Shown: piece by piece, positions 10,808 through 41,429 of the stretch | Layout: every line of letters starts with the position of its first letter | Numbering within the stretch: position 1 is the first letter of the stretch | Assembly (NCBI RefSeq): GCF_035594125.1 | Contig: NC_087181.1 | Location: 14,665,000 to 14,728,999, forward strand | Direction: 5' to 3' | DNA length: 64,000 nucleotides | From: Scylla paramamosain | Taxonomy: Eukaryota; Arthropoda; Malacostraca; Decapoda; Portunidae | The notes under the pieces: model-generated | Told to the model about the DNA's origin: nothing | What the model saw: the letters and a program-made list of their open reading frames with translations, nothing else | The model's database searches: none | Made by a program: the position numbers and the translations under genes

Positions 10808-11255
10808 AATCTAGATACGTAAGCGACATCTCTCGACTGAAAGTGAAAACACGGACGAGAAAACAGCAATATTTAAGTTACAGTCACGTGAATACCAGTC
10901 TATACAATGTGGTACTTTTTTCCTCGCAAACAATTGTGTAGCGTGTGAAGTAAGAACGAATTTTTCCAATTCTAGATACATACGCGACATCTCTCGGCGG
11001 AAGGCGAAAACACAGAAGAGAAAACGCAGTCATACCCGAGCTACAGTCACGCGGGCACCAGTCAATGCAATGTGGTGCTTTTTTCCTCTCAAACATTTAC
11101 GTTGAGTGTGAAGTAAGAGCAAACCTTTCCGACTCCTTTTATGTAAGCGACACGGACAAGAAAAGTCACCCAATTTACAGTCACGCGAATACCAGTCCAT
11201 CCAGTGTGGTGGTTCTTTCCTTCCAAATAATTACGTGGAGTGTAAAGTAAGAGCC
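10808..11255. repeat. Three-copy tandem repeat, ~161-bp unit
   Basis: CTAGATACRTA starts at 10811 and 10972 (exact 161 period) with a shorter third copy from about 11131. Shared blocks are GCGACATCTCTCG, TTACAGTCACGYG, ATACCAGTC and CAATGTGGT.CTTTTTTCCT. Confidence 0.85.
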
Positions 11256-11429
11256 TGAAGTTAGTCCAAGGAGCGGAGGCGGAGCAGGAGACGGGAACAG
11301 TGCACGGTACATCAACTTACCTCTTTAAAACGAGGTACCCGCCGCCGCGTCAGGCACTGCAAGTAAATAATCAAAACTGCTCCCCTACGGTTTGCTGATG
11401 GGACAGGAGGGGAAGGAGGCGCGGGAGTG

Positions 11430-11935
11430 TGTACAGGGGTGCATACAGAGACAGATGGACGGATGGGAGAGACAAGAGGGTAAAAGAAGAGGTATTATGG
11501 AAGAATACATAGAGGGAAGAGTGGATGGATGACAGAGAGAGGAGGGTGAAAGAGATGAGAATATGTAGGGATAAATGGACGGAAGGATGCATGGATAAAT
11601 GGACAGAAGGGTGAAAGAAGAGGTATTGTGGAAAGATAGATAGATGGAAGGGTGGATGGATAGATATGAGAGAGACAGGAGGGTAACAGGCGAGCATATG
11701 AAAGGATAGGTAGATGGAGGAACGGAAAAGCAAAATAATTAAGGAAGGATGAAAGATGTCTGGATGGATGGGTAGACTAAGAGAATATACAGAGTGACAA
11801 ATGGATAAAATGAAGGACAGTAGAGCAAAACAGAAGGACGGAGAGACGAATGGATAGAGAGATAAAGAAATAGACACATGGATAGACAAAACAGTATATA
11901 AGGGACAGAAAAGACAGACAGACGAATAGACAATT
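11430..11935. repeat. Degenerate GGAT/GATA tetranucleotide tract
   Basis: Scattered ATGGATGGAYAGATRGA-type tetramers with purine-rich linkers, e.g. AGAAGAGGTATTRTGGAA at two places (about 11487 and 11616). The long minus-strand frame across it is a repeat artefact. Confidence 0.8.
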
Positions 11936-11937
11936 GG

Positions 11938-12249
11938 CCAGAAAGGAAGGACGAGGGAGATAAATTTCACACCGTCTATTTACCGGGACTGACAGACAAA
12001 AGAATAGACAAAAGACCAGAATATGAAAAAAACAAGGCATAAATAGACAGAATATAAGGGACGGGACAATAAGACAGACGAATAGACAGCTGGTCAGAGA
12101 GGAAAGACGAGGGAGATAGATTTCATACTGTCTTTTAGCGGAACTGACATACAAACGGAGAGACAGAACATAAGAACATATGAATAGACAGGCCGAAGAG
12201 GAGAGACGAGAGAAATACACTTCATACTGTCCTTTACCGGAACTGACCA
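11938..12249. repeat. Three-copy tandem repeat with a conserved 55-bp core
   Basis: The core GACGAGRGARATANAYTTCA then TACTGTC.TTTACCGGAACTGAC occurs at about 11938-11997, 12093-12152 and 12190-12249, joined by AGACAGACGAATAGACA-type linkers of unequal length. Confidence 0.85.
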
Positions 12250-12959
12250 CGTCCATGTTTAATTCATCCTTGTATTCCTGCGGGATTAAAGGAGACGTGA
12301 TTTAGCAGCCCAGGGTAATTAGACGCCTTGCAACCTCCGCCGGCGTGAGTGAGTCAAGGCAACACAACACACAAACACCCACGAAAACACATCTCGCCAC
12401 CTTCATGATGCCCATTACCGCGGCCACTGCAACAACAAGACAGAGATGGCAACAAACACCAGGACGGACAAGTGAGTGCAGGCGAGCCACAGCAGAGCAC
12501 AGCACGAGGGGAAACAAAACAAAACAAAGCCAGATACATGAATTAAAACAACACTCACGCATTATACTCGACCTGCCGGAAATCCAAACACACCCAAACT
12601 CAGAATTATAACACGGCCGCGGAGAACAGAAAGCAGCGAGGTCGAGGGCAGAACAATGGTGAGCGTGTAATGCAACAGTGTGGTGAAGGCAGAGAGAGAG
12701 GGCTATACCGTGGCTGGGCGCTCGCCGGCAGACCCACCAACCCACCTTTAACTTGGAGCCTTGCCAATGGTAGGGGGCGGGGCCACTAGTCGGGGAGCTA
12801 CCGCGACATGAAGAAAGGAATTACCGCTAAGAAGTAAACCCAATGTCGCTGCTGTGATATCCAGGAGGGAGAGGGAAGTTTGCGCTGCGTTTCTCCCCTG
12901 GAATGGAATCGTCCTCGTTAAGGGACACAGATAAGTAGAAGGGCTTGTGATTGTGATAA

Positions 12960-13013
<54 letters not shown>

Positions 13014-13464
13014 ACGCCAGTGGAAGCCAGAAGCGTAACAACATAAAATCCGAGGCTTAAATCTGTGGCGTGTTCCAGAAATAAGCGAGTAGTGAGCGTG
13101 ACGGGAGGCGGGGAGAGGGAGGGAGAGGTATAGGTAGGGAGGGAAAGAGGAAGTGGGAGAGGGAGGGGGAGGGTGATGCAGCGGCCAGCTTTACCGCTCC
13201 ATCACCGCCTCAGTTTGTGATGGAGGGAAAACTGGCGCGGCCTTCCCCGGGGTCGTTCGGGACATGGATGGGATGGCCTCGTCCTCGCCCTCGCTCTCGT
13301 CCACTCCTGCAGAGTCAAGTCCCATGGGATAATATCATAAACTCAAGGCTTAATCCCACTAGCTACAACTCCTCCACCTCCTCCTCCTCCTGCTGTTTTA
13401 TATTTAGTGTCCGCTCTCACTGACTGTCTCTTATCGTAATGCACCGGAATGATTGCAGGGTATG

Positions 13465-13465
<1 letters not shown>
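12250..13465. other. Non-coding, partly GC-rich
   Basis: No supported gene. It holds a (CT)n array at 12961-13010 and a GA/GGGA-rich patch at 13100-13170. Confidence 0.45.

Positions 13466-13531
<66 letters not shown>
13466..13531. repeat. (CT)n microsatellite
   Basis: About 32 CT units with one TTT interruption near the end. Confidence 0.98.
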
Positions 13532-13532
<1 letters not shown>

Positions 13533-13702
13533 AGCCACACGTTAGGTGTTCTCACTACCCTTTCTGTATGTTTCGTAGTTTACCCAAGCTAAGCCCCGCC
13601 CATCGCACCAATTTCCAGTCCTGCTCCTCTTTATTTATTTCTCAAGTCCAGCACACACTTTCTCAGGCTATGGAAACCAAGCCATGCCGAATTATGAAAG
13701 AC

Positions 13703-13892
<190 letters not shown>

Positions 13893-13920
13893 ACTGAACC
13901 ACACGTCTACAATTTCCCTG

Positions 13921-13926
13921 TTTATT
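13921..13926 (-). terminator. DUS1L poly(A) signal
   Basis: AATAAA on the minus strand (TTTATT on plus), about 63 bases after the DUS1L stop. About 33 bases further on, the minus strand becomes a pure GT array, which would act as the GU-rich downstream element for cleavage. Confidence 0.7.
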
Positions 13927-13988
13927 CAAAATATATGAGTCTGGTGTCTGTCAGTCTGTGTTGCGTCACCGACAAGACAAACGCCTCG

Positions 13989-31938
<17,950 letters not shown>

Positions 31939-31999
31939 CACCTGTGGGAGAGGGGGGGCTGCTATGAAAGAGCGGCTGAAGGAGAACTAAGTAGAAGAC

Positions 32000-34125
32000 T
32001 AAAAGACAGACAGGAGATTAACTCATACTGAACACAGGGAGAGTTCCTCAAAATCTGGAAAATCTAAAAAAGAAAAGAAAAAAAAGCAATTTCTCTTAAA
32101 ATTTATAAATGCATTGGTAATTCTCATCTCTATTCAGCCAACTTTCACCATCACCACTGGAACACTCCCCTGCACCCTCCCCGGGGGTTAATGGTGTTAT
32201 TCCCACGCTCATCTGCATTCTGGGTCCTTACCTGTGCACGGAACACACACTTGTCGTCCACAGGTGTGCCGTCGCGGGTCCTCGCCTCGCCTGCATAGCT
32301 TTCTAACACACCTGCGGCTGCCAACAATGGGAAACTGCCTGCACAACAGACCCTTGACGGGACCTGGCCAGGAAATCAACGCAAGTTTCCATGACTTTCT
32401 GGCCGACAGTCCCGAGGGTGTGCACGGCTGCAGCAGACGCCCGACAGTGGTGACAAGTTAAGCCCTGCTACCCTGCGCTTCGCCAGTTGACGCAGCAACA
32501 CAGGGGCAACACTCGTCATCCAAGACCATTACTAGCTGCCTGCAATTAGTGCTCGATACTGTTACCTGCGCATGGTGACATCCTCCAGGCTCCAGGAATC
32601 GTTACCCTCACAATCGTTACCGTCAGCAATGCCAGTGACACAAAGCACGTCTGCGCCGCCTTCAGCGTGCCACACCTGCACGCCGAGGGGATGCCGGGTC
32701 GCCTTGATGCTGATGGACACACAAAGCGGTATAACTTCAAAGCGACGGCCTCAGGTAAGGGCGGGTGGCGCCGCCTCGCTGTTCCGCTCCATTTTGAGCC
32801 AGACGCCGCCAGGGACCCCCAGCCTCGCGGCGCCGCCGTCCAGGGTCTCAGTCTGTCTGTGTCTGCTTCCTCCGGGAGAGTTTTCATGGCCCAGAAGGAT
32901 GTGAATCTGCGCCTGATCTATGACTTGCATGACCCACTAAATAAAATGCATCTTTCTTCTTTTTTCAATTTAACTTTTGAATAGGCGGCTATCTAGGCCA
33001 GGCATGGCGCAGACTGTGTTGCTGGCCTGGAGCCGCGGCAAGTGTTGTGGGCAGTAACACCAACAAAGAGTTTTGAACTTTATTATTCAAAGTAGTTACA
33101 TGTCTCAGTCCTTCAGAACGGCCATAGTTTACATCTTTACAAAACGATATGATACAAAACCCTCATTCTCAGTGTTAGGATAAACCGGGTCGGGTTGGCG
33201 GAGTGTTGAGCGGGCCGCTGGCGGGCCCGGCCTGGCCACCACGCCGGCCGGGCCGCCACGTCGCCAAGTGTGTGTGTGTGTCTCGCTTGTCGCTGCGTCG
33301 TGTGCCGTGACTACATCGGTCAACTACACAAAAAGGACTGAATTTGGAACTAAATGCCGTGACACTACAATGCTTCCGAGAATGTCTAAAATTAGTAAGT
33401 AAAAAAGTTGGCACATAAATTAAGTTTATTCTCCACAGAGCTCTTGGTCACTCCTGACGATTGCGTGGCGGGGAGGAGAACGGGAAGGTACAAGCCGCCG
33501 CCACTTCTCCACCCCTCCATCACCACCACCACCACCACCAACACTACCACCACCACTACCACCACCACAACAACAATCGCACTCACTACCCTCTCCCAAA
33601 AGAAAACGGTTACAAGCACCACCACTAACACCGCCCCATTACAACCGTGAAACACCATCACGTGGATTCCCGTGGTCGTCCCCATCACGTTCAAACAATT
33701 GAGCATCGCACTTATTATGTCCCAATGGAAGTGGCGGTGCTGGTGGTGGTGGAGGTGCTGGTGGTGGTGGTGGTGGTGGTAGAGGTGGTGGTGGCGGCAG
33801 CTACAGTCCCGGAGCTAATTAATATATTTGTACTTTTTTTTTAATTCACAAAGGCAAAAAAACATGAGAGTGAACGCCCCAGCAGAGAGGGAGGCAGCTC
33901 ACCACACAGAAGGGAAAAAACACGCCAGAACAGTGACCAGGAACATGCCGAACACCACACAATACGGAAAAAAGTTAAAAAAGGAAGAAGAGAAACAATT
34001 CACGAAGTAAAAGTAGCCAACCAACCAACCAAAGGGAGTCTTGAGGCTGACTTAGTTCACTGATGTCCGCGGGTAGTACAGGAAGTGGCTGATGCGCCCG
34101 TTAAGGCAAGTGATCGCTGATATGG
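32000..34125. other. DUS1L upstream region, non-coding
   Basis: No supported gene. GC-rich patches at 32240-32480, 32640-32850 and 33180-33260, a CAC/ACC-rich run at 33520-33570 and a GGT-rich run at 33730-33800. The open frames here lack any recognisable domain. Confidence 0.4.
32230..32260 (-). other. Candidate donor of a non-coding DUS1L 5' exon
   Basis: The minus strand reads GTGCACAG then GTAAGGAC with the exon end at 32232, a strong donor about 290 bases upstream of the acceptor that precedes the DUS1L ATG. Only the strength of the site and its position support it. Confidence 0.3.
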
Positions 34126-34794
34126 CTCGAGATATCTGGGTTAGAGGGACCTTGCGGCTCCAGCGCGGCGGCGACGGGCACGCCGCGCCAGGGCTCGACT
34201 TGTGCTGGCCCCGACGACGCCCCACGCACCACCAGGCGTGAGGGTGAGGCTCAGGAGGTCACGCTAAGTAGCATTTTGTTAAGTTTCCGTATCCAGCAGT
34301 GATAGGAGCTTGGTGATAAACTATCAGGGTTTCAGTTTGTTGAGCTTATAATGAAACACCGCCATTTTTCTCATCTTGAAGGTAATAACCAGAATTTATA
34401 GTCTCGGAACCGCGATTTTGGGAGAATTTATGATGTTTTCTTCCACCAAAAATATATATTGAGATACGGCTTTGTGCTCTGTGTCTGCCTGGCCGGTGTC
34501 GTACTCTCGCGGGTATTGGTGCCATCTTCAGCCTCACGCTCACTCCTCGCGCCGCGGAGAGCCTCGCCGCGGCAAGCAGGTGAGATCGAAGACGTAATTA
34601 CCTATCCCGTGGGGTGAGAACTACAGCGGCGCCACGGAGCAGGACGCGCTGCGAGGGACGCGTGCCGCTGAGGGAAGAGAGGAGACAGCTATCACAGGAA
34701 TCTGCCCATCCGATATAAAGTTACAGGGGGGTTTCACTTTCTACAAAGGGTCACTTCTCTACGACGATAACAACCACTAACTGTAGTAAAGTAA

Positions 34795-34838
<44 letters not shown>

Positions 34839-35120
34839 CTACACAACTAGATACGCAGGGCGGGCACGGAGCCGCGGCCCGCTGAGCTACCCACCACACT
34901 GTCACGAGTCACGACGAACACAACCCGACGGCTACTCTAGGTCCTAGCGGCGTGTGTATGCAGCTACCGAAGCAGGCACCATCTACAGACTTGCTCTAAG
35001 GCGGCTACTGACTACCGGGAGGAGTGGCCCCCGCCCCTCCCCCACCTACTCCCCCAGCCTCGCGCCTCTAGCCTTCCGTGCCTCACCCGATCCATCTCCC
35101 GGCTCTCCTGAGGGTAACTC
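34126..35120. other. CpG-rich block with (GCT)n, possible promoter area
   Basis: Frequent CG dinucleotides and high GC at 34150-34250, 34530-34700 and 34860-35110, with a 14-unit GCT array at 34795-34837. It could hold a promoter for DUS1L or an unseen transcript, but no core element is decisive. Confidence 0.3.
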
Positions 35121-35279
35121 TAAGGGTGACACCACTTGATAACAATAACAACCATCCAATAACAACAGTAACAACAACGACAACAATTCTTCGCCAGCAC
35201 AGGACACGAGCACCGCGCCCTTCCTCCCGCCCTTCCTCCGTCAGGCTGTTCATGCATCCATCTCCTTCATAAGTCTATA

Positions 35280-35805
35280 TTAGCGTCCAGGTAAGTCTAG
35301 GTGAGTTCAGGTGAGTCCAGATCAGTCAACATTAGTATAAATCAGTCCCAGAGAGTTCAGATAAAGTCAAGATTGAGTTTAAATGAATGCAAGAAGGTAT
35401 AAATTGAGTCAAAGTGGATTTAAGAACAGTCCAGGTGAGTTCAAGAGTCCAAGTGGATCCAGATTAAGTCCAGGAGTGTTCAAGTAGGGTTCAGGCCCAG
35501 GGTGAATTAATTTAAGTACATGTGAGTTAAGACGAATCCAAGAGTCTAGGTAGGTTTAAAATGAGTCCAACTAAGTTTAAATAGCTCAGGTTGAGTCCAT
35601 ATGAGTACAAGTGAGTTAAGGTGAGTCCTAAAAAGTCCAGGTGGGTTCAGATTGAGTCCAAATAGGCTCCTCTCTGGAGTTGGGTGCCGGCTTCCACAGC
35701 ACTTAGCCTTGGAATGAAGCCACTAAGCAAACAGCCGTTTACCTAACCCTGACTATTCCAAAAGAGTCCCAGGTGAGTCCCAGATGAGTCCAGGCAAGAC
35801 CCCAT
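35280..35805. repeat. Degenerate CAGGTGAGT-type minisatellite
   Basis: Many copies of a 10-20-base unit near GTCCAGGTGAGTTCAGGTGA from 35285 to about 35665, interrupted by unique DNA, and again at 35765-35795. The unit resembles a 5' splice-site consensus on the plus strand. Confidence 0.75.
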
Positions 35806-37300
35806 TCACGTGCCACGCCGCGAGGCTCCACATCTGAGGATCAATACCCCGCCAGCACAACCTATTCCCTCGCTGTATAATTTATCACCTTAAAAATAAA
35901 GCCCTCCATTAGTCTAATATGAAGTCTGGGAAAGGTATAGCGTAAGGGATGAGTCTCCTGCTATCGATAAACAGATCTGATCTATTCCAGTTGTCTATTG
36001 ATGATAAGTAAGTGAAATCAGAAAAGCTTGGGTGAGTTGGAGTTTTATTTATTTCATTTATTTATTTATTTTTTTTCATATATTATTGTTACTATTATTT
36101 TATCTTTTTTTTTTTTTCTAATAGAATGACAACCTTTTCCTTTCTTATCGTCACTGACAATCTGTTCCCGTGTTCTGTTGTTCATCACGGAAACGTGTAA
36201 CTCAGTATCCGAAGTGAGATGAGCTTGCCGTGTGAGAAGATAGATGTATGTTATGGTAATGTTGTTCAAGTGTTACTCAGTTCATCAGATAGAAACATAA
36301 GATATTAGTAATTGCTCAGGGGAACTTGAGTGAGAAGATTAATGTTATGGTTATGTTGGTGATCGAGTGTTGTACAGTTTATCAAGAAACAGAACACATC
36401 AGTAACTGGTCAGGATGTGTCGTCGTAAAGGTGTTGCTGTGCCCTTCAGTTCGTCGGGTAGAAACAGGAACCTAACACATTAGTAACTGGTCGCCTGTCG
36501 TGTGGATGAGTTTGTTGTGGTAATGGTGCCCAAGTGAGCCTACTTCTGTGAATGGCTGTCAATATGGCGGCGAGGCGGGCGTGATAAATAAAAGGTGCTT
36601 TATTATTAGCAGCGTTGCCTTGGCGGTGCAAGGTCACGGTGGTCGCGGGAGTATTGACTGCACACTCCCGCCCAGAGCACCAATAAATAAGATCGGTCAT
36701 TAGGCAGCAACTTGTGTCAGCTTCCAGGTAATGCTGATGAATGTAAAAGTTCTGGATACATAAAGTTGCGAAAGCTTTTAAAAATACACATTTCACTATA
36801 TGTAAGTCGGCTAACTTTTAGAATAAGCAAAAAAGTTTTTACTTAAAAGTTATGTTAGCCTCGTGGAGAAAGGGGAAATATAGAGAATTTCAATAAGCAG
36901 TTTTGAAAGTAAGAAAAAATATACACAAGCTGTTCCGAATATTTAAGAACAAATAAATAAATAAATAAAATGAAACATCTTAAAACAGCAAAAGTAAAAA
37001 CTAGCAGAGGAAAAACCATACACAGAATCTGATTAAAATAACGTTCCCTAGTATTATGAATTCTGCAAGACAAGCAGTGCTGGCCAGGACGCCTCGAGGT
37101 ATCCCCTGGCGGCGACTCAACAAACTACTTCGCTCGCAACGTAAATATGAGGTCAAGTCTTAATTAGGGCGCAGGAAACACTCAATTAGTCATCGCGGGA
37201 ATAGAAATAATCACCTCAAGGTCGCGCAAGGCCGTGATTAGCTATTAATTTATTCGTTGTTTTCCTATTTAGCCCTGTGATCCCCGTGGCTTCACCTCAG
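35806..37300. other. Non-coding stretch
   Basis: AT-rich DNA, no gene recognised. Two diverged copies of a segment with AACACATYAGTAACTGGTC occur near 36388 and 36475. Confidence 0.4.
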
Positions 37301-37304
37301 GCTC

Positions 37305-37745
37305 AATAAAATAGTCTGCGGCAAGTTTAGAGAATGATTTTAAGAGACCAGTGAGAGCAAAAGGAGTGATTTCTGAAGTTTACCAAAATAATCTGGTGCA
37401 TGTTTACAGAAAGATTTCAAGAGACCACTGGCGGGAAAAGGAGTGAGGATATTAATCTTTATCAACGAAATAGTCACATGCATGTCTAGAGAATTATTTC
37501 AAAAGACCACTGACAACAAAAGGAGTGAGGAAATGAATCTTTATCAACAAAATAATAAGTGCAAATTTAAAATATAACCTTAAGATACTGCTGACAGGAA
37601 AAGAAGTGAGGAAGTGATTTCTTTTAAGCAAAATAGTCTGATATAAGTTTAGAATACAATCTTAAGAGGCAACTGACAAGAAAATGGAGTGAGGAGGTGA
37701 TGATACCTTAAGTCTGACAAAATAATCTGGGGCAAGTTTGGAATT
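37305..37745. repeat. Five-copy ~86-bp tandem repeat
   Basis: Each copy contains AAATAGTCTG.GGCAAGTTT, AATCTTAAGAGACCACTGAC and AAAAGGAGTGAGGA-like text. Period about 85-90 bases, copies 70-80% alike by eye. Confidence 0.82.
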
Positions 37746-37954
37746 TATTTTTGCCTTTGTCTCTTTTTGTGAGTATAATATAAAACAGATAAAATAGATA
37801 AATAAGTCAATAAAGGGTAATCCATGTTTAAGAAATCCCGTTACTCTTTGATTATGTTTTCATTTACCTTTCTAATTTAATCTACCTTTACCTCATTTCA
37901 TTTATCATTTCATTCTCCTAACGCCACCTGGACTTCTGAGCGTCCTTCCGAAAA

Positions 37955-38445
37955 CAGCCAATCAAAATTCACGTTCGGTCCGTCGCTTCCACAATACAGC
38001 TAATCAAAAGTCGGGCTCTGCTCCTCTCGCCCTTCACTGAACCAATCACCAGCCGCGTTCACTCAGTCGCCCTCAAAACACGTCCAATCATATGTCACGT
38101 TCAGTCTGTTCAGTCACCATCAAAATTTGTCCAATCACGAGTCTCCAATCCTCAAAAAAAAAAAACTCTCCAATCACGAGTCTCCAATCCTCAGAAACAG
38201 CCAATCACAAGTCTCCAATCTTCAGAAAACTTTCAAATCAAGAGTCTCCAATCCTCAAAAAACAGCCAATCACGTCTCCAATCTTCAAAAAACTGTCCAA
38301 TCACGAGTCTCTAATTCCAAAAAGGCAGCCAATCATGCGTGTCCAATCTCCCCAAAAAACAGCCAATCCCCAATCACCATCAAGCCAGCCTCCTGTAACA
38401 CATCAGCGCACCAATCAACAGGAACGTTCCCGAATCACTCTTAGA
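37955..38445. repeat. CCAATCA-rich ~30-bp minisatellite
   Basis: Core units GTCCAATCACGAGTCTCCAA followed by TCCTCAAAAAA recur about eight times at 38125-38375. Scattered CCAATCA words extend from 37957 to 38620, about twenty CCAAT pentamers in total. Confidence 0.85.
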
Positions 38446-38496
38446 TAATCACTAATCACCAGTTAACAATACCACAGAGAAGGAATGAGTAGGTAA

Positions 38497-38498
<2 letters not shown>

Positions 38499-38581
<83 letters not shown>
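38499..38581. repeat. (CA)n microsatellite
   Basis: About 41 CA units. Confidence 0.98.
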
Positions 38582-38583
<2 letters not shown>

Positions 38584-38991
38584 AATAGCGTCACCCTCAG
38601 GAGCTCAACCAATCAGCTTCTACAGACTCGTGACATCATCCTGCCGCATTAACAACCCATCGCTAACAATTCAGCACCTGGGGCGTGGACATTACCATCT
38701 ATAACCACAAAACTCTACACAAATACAACCTTCGTGAATTATGACGTGGTACACAAGAGCCTCCTACTTTTTTTTTTTTCCCCGTTTTCTTTTCCTTCAT
38801 CGCAGCGCATCATTGTAGCAACCTCAGGCCAGTCAAGATGCGTGTCGAGACTCATTCATTTTCTGTTTATTGCACCGCCAGCATGGGAGGGGACAAAGGC
38901 GTTCAGATTACCATATAAACTAGGAATGTGAACGAAACTCTTAGGGAATGACGAGCAGTGACGGGATGCACCTACCACATAGAGAGACAAA

Positions 38992-39214
38992 GGACCATAT
39001 TGTGAAACACTTCCGCGCCTGGCATCTCCACTACATTCAAAAGGCTCTATTTGAAGTTACACGGGCTTTTAAGGGTGTCTTTATGGTTCTATTGACAGAT
39101 TAACAAGATTTCTACATTATTAACAGGAAAACACCCTTGAGAACCCCATTAATAATTTCTGTAGCCTTTGAAAATAGTCGTGTTGAGAAAGCAAAGCGTT
39201 TCAGAATACCGGTC
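38992..39214. mobile_element. MITE copy, cleanest full-length member
   Basis: The left end is GGACCATATTGTGAAACACT; the right end reads GACCGGTATTCTGAAACGC in reverse. The interior has CATCTCCACTACATTCA, ACGGGCTTTTAAGGGTGTC, GATTAACAAGATTTCTACAT and CCTTTGAAAATAGTCGTGTT shared with the other copies. 223 bp, no coding capacity. Confidence 0.72.
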
Positions 39215-40661
<1,447 letters not shown>

Positions 40662-40719
40662 TCGTGAAGGGAAGGGAGGTGGGGAGGGTACAGGGGTGCC
40701 GGTTTGCCGCTGCTCTTCC

Positions 40720-41429
40720 ACACACTCAAGGTTCAGCGGCCCGCAGGTCAAGTGTCGTATGTGTCTGTCTTAGTGTAGTGTGAGAGAATCAAGAGAAACT
40801 ATTGCCTTGTGATGGAGTCCTGACCCAAGGCTCAGCCAGCGAGGCGCAGCCCCCCAGCGTCAAGGGGCCTCGAGGAGGACACTGGAACTGTTGGTGTGGG
40901 AGCTGCTACCCGGCAGCACTCCTCCCCTGGGTGGCGCCTCAGCCTCCGCCAGGACGAATCAGAGCGAGGGACGATGCAACGGAGCCCCGACGCCACCTAC
41001 TCTACGTGCCTAGTGAAGCTGGCGGAAGGGACTGCTGCCTACACACACTAGGAGAGGTTGGCACGGGCGAGACGGCGCATCGGCCAGTGAAGAGAAGGAC
41101 CGGCGGGCAGCCCTTGGCGCCGCTGCCCGCCAGCAGGAAGCATCTGTCGGGCACCGGAAGGAGCGTTGGCACGACTCGCGTCTGGTCCACAGAGTAACAC
41201 TCGCAAGTGTCGCCGCCGCCGCCACGGCACGCGGTTCACCACTTTCACTGTTTTCACATAAGAATATATATTAGCATCAAATTGCCAGTTCCTTTTTAAA
41301 ATATTTTGGCAGTAATAAAACGAGTCATGAGCATCAGTATGAATGTCAAAGGCCAGTTGAATATGTTTTGTGTCACAAACGAGTCACATTCACCGAGGGA
41401 ACCGCGGACGAAGCGCGGATCACCCCGTG
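40720..41429. other. GC-rich 3' flank of the DHHC gene
   Basis: GC-rich with open frames on both strands but no recognisable domain; probably 3' UTR/flank of the minus-strand DHHC gene. No canonical AATAAA was found on the minus strand here. Confidence 0.4.

Noticed and set aside
11371..12256. Minus-strand open frames of 199 and 159 aa
   Set aside because: They cover degenerate GGAT/GATA tetranucleotides and a diverged tandem repeat; the peptide is Ser/His/Leu repetitive.
32546..32984. Overlapping frames of ~105-113 aa on both strands
   Set aside because: Mutually overlapping, GC-driven and without recognisable motifs; more likely upstream or 5' UTR DNA of DUS1L.
38499..38581. Repeats with regular spacing considered as a CRISPR-like array
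   Set aside because: Eukaryotic context and simple (CA)n; neither this nor the adjoining 30-bp CCAAT repeats have unique spacers of uniform length between identical repeats.
40802..41197. 131-aa plus-strand frame in GC-rich DNA
   Set aside because: High GC alone keeps several frames open on both strands here; no domain, splice or start context supports a gene.
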